From the NCBI RefSeq assembly GCF_040054535.1, contig NC_090796.1, positions 11,698,001 to 11,762,000 on the forward strand: DNA of 64,000 nt, read 5' to 3'. The notes below the pieces were generated by a model, which saw nothing but the letters and a program-made list of their open reading frames with translations, searched no databases and was not told the origin of the DNA. Below are positions 31,600-43,813 of this stretch, one piece after another; position 1 is the first letter of the stretch, and each line of letters begins with the position of its first letter. This DNA is from Antennarius striatus (Eukaryota; Chordata; Actinopteri; Lophiiformes; Antennariidae). The translations under genes and the position numbers were made by a program.

Positions 31600-32123
31600 A
31601 TGAATCACTCGGGGACACGCGGAGAATAGAAACACACACACATCGCGGATACTTAACGGATATGACGTATACGCGCTGGGATTCAAACATGAGGAAACGA
31701 AAACGTCGAGTTTGACATTGTTTCACTTGTCACACACGGTATTCTAAGGGAATATCCACCCTTCGTTTTATTCGTAAGTGCAACATTAATTGACATCAAA
31801 AGCTGACAACCGAGGGCGAACTCTTGTTTATTAATATTAATTAACGTATTTTCATGATTTAATTGTTTATATAATGGATTGATCCCCGAAGGGAAATTAG
31901 TGGCACACTCTAGTACCATGCTTTAAGCAACCATTAGTGTTAATATTTAGGTCTGTATGCATGCAACGTTTTTTGTATGGTAGTCATGTTACGTCATTGT
32001 GACTGCTTTAAGCGTTTTGGGCTTTCCTTCAGTTCGATTTTTTTTTATTGTCCAAATACCAGACAAATTGAAACTGGATATTTAATAATTTTCTTTTTAA
32101 TTAAACAATCTCTTTATATCTAG
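31600..32123 (+). promoter_or_regulatory. Probable cep55 promoter, 5' UTR exon and first intron
   Basis: A cluster of CpG dinucleotides lies at about 31605-31735, in otherwise CpG-poor DNA. The coding exon has an acceptor ending at 32123 (TATATCTAG), 17 bp before the ATG, so at least one non-coding first exon lies upstream, most likely in or near this CpG cluster. A TTCAAA word at 31682-31687, which is TTTGAA on the other strand, matches the CHR core used by many G2/M genes. No transcription start can be fixed from sequence alone. Confidence 0.35.
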
Positions 32124-32140
32124 GTACACGCACAGCAAAC

Positions 32141-35100
32141 ATGACATCTAAAGGTGCTAAAGAGACCATCGTCAACAGGTTGGGTTTCAAATCCAACAGC
32201 TCTGCCTCCAAGGCCGAGGCTGAGTTGGACAGGATCAGGAAGGAGAACGCTCACCTCAAGAGGAAGATCGATGATCTGTCCAAAAGGCATGTGAAACCGC
32301 CCGACTCTGACAAAACCAAGCTGCTGGAGGTAAAGAGTCAGTTTTATCACTACTGTTAATGAATTTTCTGCACGTCTGTCTTTTTCTGTCTTTTGTTTAT
32401 TTTTATTTTTGTCTCATGTTGATTGTATCAGAGGATTCTTTCCCTGGAGACATTGCGAGAGAGAAACAATCAGCAGTTGCTTGTTAAAGAGCAGGAAGTA
32501 GAAATGCTCAGACAGCAGCTGACAGCTAAAGGAGGAGAGGTATGTACATGGCATCTCTGAGAAGAAATGTTTATGGGCAAACATCACTTACGTATATACT
32601 GTACAGTAATATTTTGCCCCTCGCCCTTGATCTCTATCTCTAAAAACACAGATGTAAAAACACATATTTGGACACCCTGAGGTTGCAGTTTTCTGTCCAG
32701 TGTGTGAACACACCTCTGCATCTGCATCTTTTTGAGACTAGTCCTTAAATGGTGAACATTGGTTGCGCTTTGGCACTGTGTTTGTGACATATTTATCCCC
32801 AGCAGATGGCATCTACCAGAAACAGGGATAAACCAAAATAGAATTCACCCTCAGCTGGCACAAAAATGATTAGGTGGAACTGTTTCAATCTCATTTTGAC
32901 AGCAATTCAGCTGAGTGACATTTAAATATCCAGCAAAAACTGCATAACACATGGTATGCACTGTATATACCGTTCACTCCCAATTTATTAACCAACTGCA
33001 GCGCAATTCACACGTTTCACTTCAATGGATGACTGAGTCATTTTTGTTTAGTGAGTGAATCTGCCATCATTAATATGAATTTCATGTTTTCCCAGTAGAA
33101 ATCAGGTTTGAAATTGTACATAAACATATTAGGCTTACAGTTCAAGTAGGATCCCAATCATGCATAGATCCATTCACTTGAATGGCAAACTTTTTGCCTG
33201 AAATGTAGTGTCAGTTTGTGTGCATTAGTATTCATGTCATTTTTCTAACACACTGCTATCTTTTTGAGGTTATTATCCATGTGAAATCTTTTCCTACTGC
33301 TGTACTTGTCATTAGACAGAATTGCAGCCAGCTAAAATTTGGAAATGGCCTGCTGGCAAATGGCATATCAACTATTTGACATGAATGTGTCAGCAGATTA
33401 AATTACTCTTGCCTCGTACTGTCGTTTGCGTTAAGATGATAATTTCTTACAGACAAATATCCTGTTTCTGCTTGAGCTGAAGGTTATAGAAAACAATCAG
33501 GTTTCATGTTGTTGTGTATTTCAGGTGGTATCATCACTGCAGCTCCAGCTGGAGCAGCGGAGGAAGGAAGCTGAGCAGAGAGATATGATGTTCCAGAATT
33601 TGTCACAAGAAACAGAGAACCTGAAAAGCAGGTGTCAGTCCTTAGAAGCTCAAGTGGCGGTAGGTTGATTTATATTCGCCATAAAACTTTCGTTTGTTAG
33701 AAAGGTTGATGCTACCATTGAAATGCCTGTCTCGCATTATTGCTTGTTTTAAAATGCGTCTTTGCTGGTGCCCGTAATGAAAACCTTTTAATGGCATGAC
33801 GTTGGTAATTAAAAATGCTTATTCAGTAACCCAAATTGTTGACTAGCCGTAGGATGTTTTATTTTAGTCTTGGCTCTTTTTTACCAATCTCTGAGGAAAA
33901 TATAGAGAAAAGTTTTTGCTTGTTGGATTTCCCGAAGACAAAGTTAGAATTCTGTTGTCAGAAATAACTGATGAACAAAGTTTACTACATGGTTTTATTC
34001 TTTTCTCTGGTGGAATATTTTTCTCTCCTGCCCAAGGATTAAATTTTGCAACAGCCTTGGGTCCTCTGGCTCCCATACTAATATCTTTTAGCTCCCAGAT
34101 TTCATTTTTGCTTTTTTTTTGTACTGATGCTGCAGAAAATGCTAATGTTAGGTTATGATACATCAAATGACATTTTAGCAAGAACTCAACTTCAGCTCCA
34201 ACAACACTAAAAGCCACTGGTCAGATTTTTTAGCCATTGTGGCACCTGTAGCTGATGTACCTAAGATTCTTATTGTTATATAATTTATTTTTGCTACAAA
34301 CCCAGCTGCTGGAAAAACAAACCTTATGTGGAATTGAAGCTGCAGCTATAACTCTGTCCACTAGGTGGCATCCTGTGGCCTCCGTGTGTTTTTCTCAGCT
34401 GCAGACTGCACCATCTCCCTAGATCAGCCACACTGATTTGTGTGCAGCACTTGATATGAGTGTCACATCGACACAATGTAAATATAAATACTCCCATCAC
34501 AATAACACAGCAGTCCTAATTAAATAAATATTTCCAAATTGAATTTGTTTAATTAATATAATCAAATCATCAGCACAAGAGCCATAGCTGCCACTCTGTT
34601 CCCTCACAGTTGTGGTTGTGTTTCATTTCTTATCAAAAGGCAGCGATGATACCCAGGCAGTTCTAGTATACTTTGAGCACAGCAGGCTCCCACTTCACCC
34701 TTAGATAGCGGTCATTATGATTCTCTTTGGCTTCTGGGCAGCCTTAGGTGGTGAAATCATAAGTAAAGAATTTGATTGAAGATTCTGTAAATCCACCTAA
34801 TTTCACCGATTATGTCCCCGCCGAGAGGGCGTATGAGGTTACTCTTTGTCGGTGCATCCCAGATTACAGTCTATCCGTTTCTCCTCAAACCACTGTATTG
34901 AATTTAAATCTCATATTTGTCATAGTGTCCCTAAAGGTATGCTTCTCGTAAAGATGGGCTTATTTGTACTTTTCTAGGTGCTATTGAATTTAGATTGCTT
35001 TCATGTCTGTTTGCTCACATTCACTCATGATGGAGGTTTGTGGCCTACCTGCATCAGCCAAAATTTTGTTTTCAGTTGTGGGCTCATGTGCGCCCTTTGA

Positions 35101-38100
35101 CACAGTTCTTTAGATCATCACTCAGCTCCCCAGGGGCTCTACCGCAGTACTGTATATCAAAATGTGTATCTTAAACAAACTGGAAAAAAAGATAACAGCA
35201 GCAGCCAGCACAAAGATAAAGCATGTCTCGTTGTCTCTGATGAAGGCATGCTCTATGTGGTCAAGTTAGATGCTAGACGTATTGAAGCTCACTCAACCCG
35301 AGCTCCAGAATTGTTATTTTTAATTATTTATTCTTTTAATCAACTCTTGTCTTCAAAAAAGAGAGTTTGAAGGATATAAAAGGCACTTTTTACAAGCTAC
35401 ATCCAGATGATTTTTTTTTCTACATGAAAGTCATCACCAAGCTGTACATATTGTTTCTGAATTCCTGCTTATGACTAACTTTATACTGCAGGTCAGAAAC
35501 TATTCAAAAGGCAAGTCAGTGTACAAATGAATAGGAATCCATGTTGCTCATAGATTTATTGTATTACAACTGCAACTCTAAGCGGATTTCCTTATCTTTT
35601 TTTTACCTTGGTGGCGATTTTCCAGAGCTGTTCACCACTTTCTAACCTCTTTGCTTAGCTCCTATTTCCTTACTAGTAATAATCTGACCTAGAGACCCTA
35701 ATGCAGCCTTTCTGTCGGCCTCAGTTACACAGAGGCTGTTAGCGGGCTTAGCTCATACGTTTAAATCCATCTGGAAAAAGTTGACAGGGTAATGTTGCTG
35801 TCTATTAGTGTAAGAAGTCACAGGGCTTGAGCACAGAGATGATCGTTCAGATATCTGCTTGTGTGCTTAGGCGGTGAGCAGGATCAGACTGTAAACCTTG
35901 AGGTCAGGGTGCCAGAGATATGAGATGACTGACTGTCCTCAAGGGATGGATCTCGAGGGAGCGACTCTCGCATTAGTGACCTCAGTCATGAGGTCAAGTC
36001 TGAAAAAGTTTTGCATGATTGAGCATGAATCCTTTTTCTTGCATCATTTAAAAATGACTAGTATGAATATTGTGTGGATAAGGCACTGATTTTGCAGTCC
36101 GGGATTCTGCACCACACAAATAACAATAACATTAAGTTTGCAGAACGGATGAGGCAATCTTTTTTATTTGTCTTGGATTAGCAGTGTATTAAAAATTCAT
36201 TTTTTTAATTTACAGACTAGTGGCTCATGGAAGTGTCAACTGAAAACTCCGGTTATCAGATTACGGTTTATTTGAAGACCCTGTTTTTCTCCCCACAGAA
36301 TGGACAGGCACTACCTGGAGACCTGGCTTTAGTGCAAGATCAGCTGAGAGATGTGAGTCCAAGCAGAGAAGTGAAGGTCTCTATTGTCGAAAGACAGTAT
36401 GTCACTGTAGGGTTTGTGCTTCTCATCACTAGGCTCTGGAGAAGAACAAGCAGTGGCTGACATATGACCAGCAGAGAGAAGTCTACGTCCAGTCTGTCCT
36501 TGCTCGCTCAGCAGAACTGGAGCAACAGCTGGGCCAGGCAAAGCAGCAGCAAACTAAAGCAGAGGCCACGTCAGATGGTGACTACCTCAGATATTATAAG
36601 CAGCACTGAGAAACATTTGGCTTCACAACACAGTCTTTATAACTCCTGCTAATGTTGCAGTTCCAGACAAGGACACTCAGCTCAAGAACCACTGTGACCA
36701 GCTGTTGTTGGGGGTACAGAAAGACCTGGAGACCCAGAAAGATCTGATCACCAGAGCACAGCAGGAGCTCAGTTTGGAGAAGGAACGGGTAAATCCAAGA
36801 GGATTTAAATTCACCCACACCCCATATATTGACCTACTGATTATTTAATTGACAGTGATTCATAATGAAATCTTGAATAGCCCTAAATTTTTATCAAACT
36901 AGACTGTGTTTTACAAACATTCTGATAATTATTTTTGGACTTCTATAAGATAAAATTTCTAAAACCAAAAATGTATACTTTTGGGGCCTTTCAGAACTCT
37001 AACAACCAGGCCGAGCTGCAGTCTCGAAAGGAACGCACTGCTCGCCTCCAAGAAGAGATGTCTGCGCTGCAGAGGAGGTATGATGAAAAGTGTGGCGAGC
37101 TGTCGTCCTTCCTGGGGAAGTACAAAGAGAAGAACGATGAGCTGGATGAAGTCAAGATGCAGCTGCAGGCAGAGCGACTCAGCAACAGGTAAAGCAAGTT
37201 TGCTCTTGTTGTAGAAACATACAGTTCATCTTTAAATATGATAAGTGGTAAAGGGTGGGCTGGAGATCTGATGATTCATAGACCTTGACTGACAGCAATT
37301 ACTGAATGTGCGAACAAGAACAAGATGACTTTTAAATACAGTGGTGGTTAAATGAGGTATAATTAAAAACTGTTATTCTTCATATTTATGTGGATTACAT
37401 CAACACTGCATTTAGACATGAAGTGTTGGAGGAGAAGAAGGTGTCATCTGAGCAAGTGCACAAGATGACAGTGGAACTAGAGAGCATGGAGATCAGGCTG
37501 GAGGAGGAGAAGAAAAGATCTGCCGACCTTCTTCTGCAGGTGACACTTGCCGTCACTCTTGTTTTTTTTCTTTCATTAATAAAAGATATTGACTGAGTTT
37601 CGCTGGAATACAACATTGCATTTTACTGATGATTTGGACATTACAGGTAAATATGCTGCAGAAATCCCTTCTTAGTCAAAATGAAGAACAAAGGAGAATT
37701 GCAGCTCTGGAGCAACAGGTAATCCTGAGTGTTTTACAGAAACATAGTCCAACAGTTGGAAAGATCTATATGAAATTGTGCAAAATGATGAGCCAGCCTT
37801 GAACAGTGAAAACGAAAACCAAGTAAAAGTCTGCCATGGAGAAATGGTGGAAATTAGCACTTGTGCTAACACACTATAAATGACGCGTCTACGAGTTGTG
37901 CAGCTGTGCAATGAGGAATGTGATTGTTATATCCATGTCAAATAAATAAACATTAACAGGTTGTTTTCTGAAAAAAGCATCATTTTTGAATAGTGGGAAA
38001 TTCGAGGTAAATATCCTACAGTTACAGGATTTGAATTTACCTCATCAGCAAAAAATCCTTCAGCTCAACTGGGCTGTGCACCATGAAGCACATACAGTTA

Positions 38101-38730
38101 TATAATATTCTGACTGACTACTTTTTTTGAGAAGTGAAATCCATACTGACCCCGGTATAACACTGAAAGCACACTGAGTTTTTGGATCTCTGCCACTCAT
38201 ATGTCTCCCCTGCCTAACATCCAGATATCTGCCAAGGACTTTGAGAATGAAAAGATTGATCGTCAGACCATGCAGCACCAGTTACATAAGGTGCTGAAAG
38301 AGCTCCGCAAGGCACGTGATCAGATATCCAAACTGGAGTCTGCTGTAAGTGTCACTGCATATCAAAATACTGAATGTTCACTGTTAACTAAGGCAGAAAG
38401 AATGGCTGTGCCTGGGCTATTCCTATATCCAGTAGTGATGGATTTACACGGATGGTATTGTACAGAACTTTCAAGTATTTTAGTAGCAATGGCTAAGGTC
38501 TTATTTTTATATTCCAGAAACAGACAAACACCCGTTTCTCAGAGCCCAGCTCCTACAGCAGCCTGGAGTTTGATGGTCTTACTATCAGTGGTCCTCGTGT
38601 TCCCACATCTCCTCCTAAAGTCTCCAGCCTCCTGGATGAGAGTTTCCTAGAGTGCCCGAAGTGTCAGACCCCCTATCCGGCCAGCCGCCACAGAGAACTG
38701 CTGGTACATATCGACTACTGCCTTGCTTGA
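32141..38730 (+). CDS. cep55: Centrosomal protein 55 (midbody abscission scaffold)
   Basis: Eleven coding exons join without a phase break: 32141-32329, 32432-32539, 33525-33659, 36299-36352, 36433-36577, 36661-36788, 36995-37188, 37416-37539, 37647-37718, 38225-38344 and 38518-38730. They encode 493 residues (human 464). CEP55 is a coiled-coil protein that moves from the centrosome to the midbody and recruits ALIX and TSG101, and so ESCRT-III, for abscission. Nearly the whole product is Glu/Lys/Gln-rich coiled coil. The ESCRT-binding region is in exons 4-5: NKQWLTYDQQREVYV near residues 167-181, where W170 and Y173 correspond to human W184 and Y187. A second strong match is DFENEKIDRQTMQHQL in exon 10. 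The last exon ends in a small zinc finger, ECPKCQTPYPASRHRELL onward, with C469, C472, H487 and C491. The ATG at 32141 gives an MTSKGAKETI start comparable to the human N terminus. No disabling change was seen. Confidence 0.95.
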
Positions 38731-40275
38731 TCTAGAAGAGAGAGGATCCCAGTGTGTCTTTCAGCTTCTGACTCACAGTTGCAAAAAAAAAGAAGTTACT
38801 TGTGAGGTTACTTGTACACCTCTTCAGACCTCTAAATTTTTCAGATGAGTTGGAGAGGTAAACTCATTGTTTGTTTAACTTGGTCGTACTGACATACGGT
38901 GTGGGGCACCTGGTAACAAGTTACGGACCAAAAAAGGCTGGAAACCACTGGACTAGATCTTGTAAAGGGACACATTTAGAATATTCATTATTATTCAATC
39001 AGAAAGACAAGCACTCCGAGTAAATCATGGTTTAATTGAATTCTACCAGTTATTTGTTTTAATTTCCAAATTTAGATTGAACTTCTGTGTGTAAATCTTC
39101 ATACAGGACAGGTAGTTTTAACGTGCTTCTGCTACTTATCATGCATTGGAATAAACTTACTCTCAGAGTGGATCACGTTCCAAATAGAATACTATTTTTT
39201 GATAGCTAAATAAATTAATTTATTGAGGGATTTATCTTAAAATTCTGTATATTCCACACAAAGGACATTGAAACTTCATTATTTATAGGTGTGTTTCACA
39301 ATAGATGAGTATGGCGGGTTTACATCAGATTCTAGAGTACCATCAAGCCAAATATTGATCCAGTAATTTATTCAAATATGAAAACTTTCCCTCCATATTC
39401 TTATTGATGTATTCTTCCTGATTACGTTGTCGAATATATTTGTGCTGTTTGGTTTTTAATCTCAAGAAGCCTTCAGCTTTTTAATGAAATTATTTATTCT
39501 TGGGCAATTTTTCTAAAAATCAAGCTCTATTTTTAATGAAGTTTTTTTTAGTATTTGAGACACTTTTTTGTGTATAGGGCAGCCTTTCTAGATCACATGA
39601 GGAAACTATTTTTCTGATATATAAGTTTACAGATTTGCAGATGTAAATAACTTTTGTTTTTTGACACGTTGAAGGGATATTTTCATTGTTGTCTTACTCC
39701 TTATGATCATTTTATTTTGACTGCATTGAGGGTCGACAAAAAATACAAAAATATTACTGTGTGGAGCTGTAGGATATCTAGTGTTACAGATCATGTGACT
39801 AATCACGGCCACATTTGCCTGAAGTCCACCAGCCTTGAAACACGCATCCTGGAACCTAATTGGTCACATGGTTCCAGATTGCCCTTGTATACTTCCCCTA
39901 TCGGGTGATTGAGCTCACTTCCATCTCCACCTTGACTTTACAAGCCTGCTACTCTGTGGAGTTGGAATGAGATTGCATGACTTAATTCCTTGTACTAAAC
40001 TATTTAAGGAAGGGGATTAGCAAAGTGCCTCTCTGCAGGGAAAGGGGGTTAAGGTGCCTTCATTGCTCAAGCCCTGGAAATGTAACTAGATAGACTTAAG
40101 ACAAGACACCTCTACACGGTCATATTTTAAAGATTGTAGTTTCATTTTGGCTTTTAAAAATACAAGCAAAGAAACACGTTGTTTTGATCAATCTTCTGTC
40201 AGTTTTGCTGTGTTAAGTTTTGTCCGATGCTACAATCTTTTCCCATGCACTGTACTGTATAAAATGTGCAATAAA
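38731..40275 (+). other. cep55 3' UTR and poly(A) signal
   Basis: AT-rich sequence with no exon follows the TGA at 38728-38730. The best canonical signal is AATAAA at 40270-40275, shortly after a sequence reading CTGTACTGTATAAAATGTGC. This would give a 3' UTR of about 1.5 kb. An earlier AATAAA near 39149 is an alternative. Confidence 0.45.
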
Positions 40276-41297
40276 GATATAAATCTCCCTCTTTTGTGAA
40301 TGTGCTTTCTGCTCTTTGTGACACATTATTTGTGAATGTAGATGCCACAGTTACAAAATCTACCAAAATTCCTGTGCTTTGCCACTTTGCTGCAGTCTGA
40401 CAAAATGCATGAAGATTCTAGCTGAAAATTTACTTTTGAATATGTTCTCTGGGCTCACTACACATTCAATTTAATATGGCTTAATCTTCAAGTCAAAGAA
40501 TGCTTTTGGGCTGTCAGCCAGAGGCTCAAGTCCTGTTCGCTACACTGAGGTTAACAATCCAAAGCCTGTCAGCGTGGACTTAATATTTGCTATCTATAAA
40601 TACAGTACAGATAAATATCAGCAATCAAAAATGGTACCAAGCCAATAAAACTTAATGTTTAATTTCAAAAACAGCATGAAGAGGTTTGTATTACACAATC
40701 AAGAAAGAACAAATAGTATTGCTATGTGAGTGACTGAACACTCATTAACAACTTTGGTTTTGTGCTAAAAGATAGTGTTCGGCCAGTTTTTTGTAAAAGT
40801 GGTTATCCTCCAGAGCTGCAATAACACAGACAGTTCGACTTCACCTCAAAAACATTTTTATAACCGTATATTTGTCATATTGGTCAAAAACATTTCAAAT
40901 GTTTTGGTCATTGGGGCGCACCCCGAAGTCGCGACCCGTCCCTCCACCTCTCCTGTACTGATTGTTATTAATTGCATGCCTACAGGCCCCTAGTGTGTGT
41001 TGTGCTTGTTCTGGGGCCTGCATACAATGTTTGTGTGTGCTCTGACTAACATATATATATATACTTTATATGCATGTACAAAACTGGAGTGGAAAATATA
41101 ATTTCCCCATTGTGTGGTTGAATAAAGTGTCTTTAATCTTTTAATAAGCTACCACTCTTTTTTTACTTTAACTGTTCTCAAGTTCCTTCAACTTCCATGA
41201 AGTAGAACATTACTGTACACTTTTCTGAAGAACATATAAAAATTGTGACAGATGTCGAGGACAAAATGTATGACCAAAAATCTCCTTTACTCATGAG
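40276..41297. other. cep55-rbp4 convergent spacer with a retroposon tail
   Basis: No gene is visible. At about 41090-41140 the sequence AATTTCCCCATTGTGTGGTT followed by GAATAAAGTGTCTTTAATC matches the 3' end style of fish L2-like retroposons in plus orientation. A GC-richer patch at 40915-40985 precedes it and may belong to the same insertion. A FFAR4-like receptor, which sits between CEP55 and RBP4 in human, was not found. Confidence 0.45.
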
Positions 41298-41303
41298 TTT
41301 ATT
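41298..41303 (-). terminator. Candidate rbp4 poly(A) signal
   Basis: TTTATT on the plus strand reads AATAAA on the minus strand about 200 bp after the rbp4 stop. Another copy at 41396-41401 is an alternative. Confidence 0.4.
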
Positions 41304-41501
41304 TAATAAATGACAACAATCCAACATCAACAGTCACCTTCCTTTTCTATTTACAGCACAGTCACGTGAAAGCGACAGTTTAACAATCCCCCCAGCTTTA
41401 TTAATTTTTTAAAAATGGTAACAAGACAGACGGTTGAGGAGACGGGACTGTGATGAAATTCAGTCCAAGGCAACCAGTCCCTGGGAGTGGCGCTCTTTTT
41501 C

Positions 41502-43021
41502 TCAGCTGCTGTCGCAGAAGCCTGCGATTGAAAGAGGTCAACACATTTAGTTTACAACAAAATAAAACATTAGTATAAGTAACTCACGTAAGTAAAAAAA
41601 CAGTGGTAACAACACCGGTGATGATACAGCTTTCTGACAGAGAAAGATTTGTGACTAACATCTATCCAAAGTCAGACAGTGATCACAAGGACTTCTTCAT
41701 ATTACTTCTGTCATGTGGCATCTCACCACAGAGAATGTCAATTATTCACTAAAGGCGTGGATAGATCACTGATTGCATAATCAAATGAACACTTTGAGGA
41801 GCTCAACTCACCATTGTGGATAATGCGTCTGTATTTTCCGTGAAGGCAGATATCACTCTTCTTCTGGATGACAACAGGCTGATCCTCTGGCCTCAGGCCA
41901 GTCGGATGACGAGAGAATATGAAAGAATAGCTATCCATGCAGGTACCGTCAGTGTTTACTAATCTGCAGGAGTAATGGACGGCGTAATTGTCGTAGTCAG
42001 TGTCGATCACCCAGTGTTCATCATCTAAGAAAAGGCAGGAGGGAAAGAGGGAGGAAAAGTTTCACTTTTTACCAAACTTTTTTTTTTGTGGTTTGTGAGA
42101 TATCTTTAAATTTTTATAACAAACATGGTACCCCAGCAATATAAACCGCTGATAGACTTAAAAGTCTGATTGTCTTCATTCAAAATATTGTCTTTTCTAA
42201 GTGAATCTATGCATTCTATCCATTTATACAAACGCAAGACTGTAATAATGTAACGTCTGCAGGTCAGCACCACATCAATGCATCTCAACTGGTGAAATAG
42301 CTTATTCTGATGAACGTGGAATATCCTGTCGAGCACAAAAGCCGACAAAATTCCAGTTCAAAATTGAAGTTAGATCCCATCACTGTTGAGGTGTAATGTT
42401 CCACAACTCACTTCCAGTCTGCAGGTATGATGCGACTCCCCAGTACTTCATCTTGAACTTGGCAGGGTCAGGAGTTTCCTCAAAGGTGGCCAACATGTGG
42501 GCACACATTTCCCAATTGCTGGAGGTCAAAGAGAGAGATGTGCACTATGGTACGTGTGTACAAATAAATGGAAGAGAAAGGCTACTGTTTTAAGAATTAA
42601 ACTTGCAGCAATTGCTGGATAGAATGAAGAAAAGGTGAATGCTAACATTAAAAAATAAATCTTACTTAAGGATATTGACTCTTCCCTGAGCAGTGGCCGT
42701 CATTTGGCCATCCTCCTCTATTATAAAATTGGCCATGACGTTATCAATTAAAAATAAGCCCTCTGGGTCCTTCTTTCCAACAGCATACCACGTCCCTGCA
42801 TACTATAACAAAGAAATCCAGGAGTGGGTTCAACACATAGAGTCCGAATGCTACAAAGAAGATGTCATTATGATTGTTGACGTTTGTAAATCTTGTAAAT
42901 CTGTAAATTTCCAACTCACTCTGGTCTTGTCAAAGTTCTGCATTACTTGGATGTTGGCCACCTGGCAGTCCTGTGCCCAGGACAAAGCCAGGAGGCAGAG
43001 GGCCACAACGTACCGCAGCAT
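41502..43021 (-). CDS. rbp4: Retinol-binding protein 4, plasma vitamin A carrier
   Basis: Five coding exons on the minus strand: 43021-42920, 42802-42666, 42518-42412, 42024-41812 and 41521-41502. They join in phase and encode 192 residues (human 201). The product is a secreted lipocalin, made mainly in liver, that binds all-trans retinol and circulates with transthyretin. Residues 1-16 form a signal peptide ([16 protein letters not shown]), with the mature chain starting near Q17-D18-C19. The lipocalin GxW motif is at G37-T-W39, in [17 protein letters not shown], and the second signature, [12 protein letters not shown], starts near residue 124. NWEMCAHML and [14 protein letters not shown] closely match the human protein. 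The protein ends NGFCDSS, shorter than the human RSERNLL-type tail. Cysteines expected for the three lipocalin disulfides are present. The initiator exon is preceded by an acceptor 4 bp upstream, so the 5' UTR is split. Confidence 0.96.
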
Positions 43022-43274
43022 TCTTCTACATGAGATGGTAGAAAAAACAGAAATAAACTCAGAATGAAAGTAGTGGATGAGGAGAAGGGGGGACAGTGGG
43101 AAGTAACTACAAATTTGGCAGCCATATTACCAGTATTAAAGTTCTCAAGTCAAGAAAAGTTACAAGGCTACAAAGAAAAGCATGAACACCTCGAGTAAAG
43201 GACCCAAAATCATACAGATGAAAAAGTCAGAAACCAGTCTCAGTAAAAACACAGCTACATCGTTAAGTGCATAC

Positions 43275-43341
43275 CTGATTATGGATATGTGGTCGTGTCA
43301 CGGAGATTCTCTGTTTTTCTGTCAGGATATGCCTTTATATA
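43275..43341 (-). promoter_or_regulatory. rbp4 TATA box and non-coding first exon
   Basis: Read on the minus strand, TATATAAA is at 43341-43334. About 30 bp downstream lies a short non-coding exon that ends at 43275 with a CAG|GTATGC donor. An acceptor (CATGTAG) just before the ATG at 43021 completes a 5' UTR intron of about 250 bp. The spacing is right for a TATA-dependent promoter, as expected for a highly expressed liver gene. The exact start site is inferred. Confidence 0.7.
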
Positions 43342-43813
43342 CCAGTGGCTGGTATTGCATAAGGACTTATGGAGACCCGACCCTCCCCTGCACTCCTCAT
43401 TGCTAGCTTGCCTTCCATTGGACGTTTACATAACTGCAGGCCCCTATTGATTTGTGTGCTCTGCAGATTTTGGCTGCAGAGCATTCCAAAAGTGGTTTCC
43501 TGTCAGATCTGTTGAGGACCTCTCGGTATTGTAAAAGCAACAAGCATAAAAACGAACAGTAAAACAGGAACATCTTGAAAAAGCTATACAAAGCATGTGT
43601 AGATACAAACACAAATCTGTCATACTCCAGGGCGCACATTCTGAGAAAACAAGGTAGTGAGTTGTTTGCTCATGTCACTGGGGATGATGGAGTTTACATC
43701 AAGTTACAGCTTGAATGTAACGCATGCACAGGCATGAAACTACACTGCAATTCTGAGAGAAACATTTGTGAGTGTGTCTTTTTATAGTGAATCCAGACAA
43801 AGCTGAATGCATG
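43342..43813. other. rbp4 upstream region, no gene seen
   Basis: The DNA between the rbp4 TATA box and the retroposon contains no recognisable exon. It probably includes rbp4 upstream control sequence, but no individual binding site could be assigned with confidence. Confidence 0.4.

Larger units (their letters stand above)
19035..31600. other. Intergenic desert upstream of cep55, no gene seen
   Basis: No coding exon or RNA gene was recognised on either strand. The block contains a CA microsatellite at 20223-20283, perfect or near-perfect short hairpins at 25393-25419 and 31009-31037, a hairpin-rich patch at 26085-26205, a dispersed teleost repeat at 28003-28205, a probable retroposon 3' end at 29205-29335, and a retroposon-like tail at 31150-31190. 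The stretch 26740-27000 includes an ATTTGCAT octamer and looks less random than its flanks. Confidence 0.5.

Noticed and set aside
33864..34217. A 117-codon minus-strand frame inside a cep55 intron
   Set aside because: No protein family features and no splice logic. The AT-rich intron gives it by chance.
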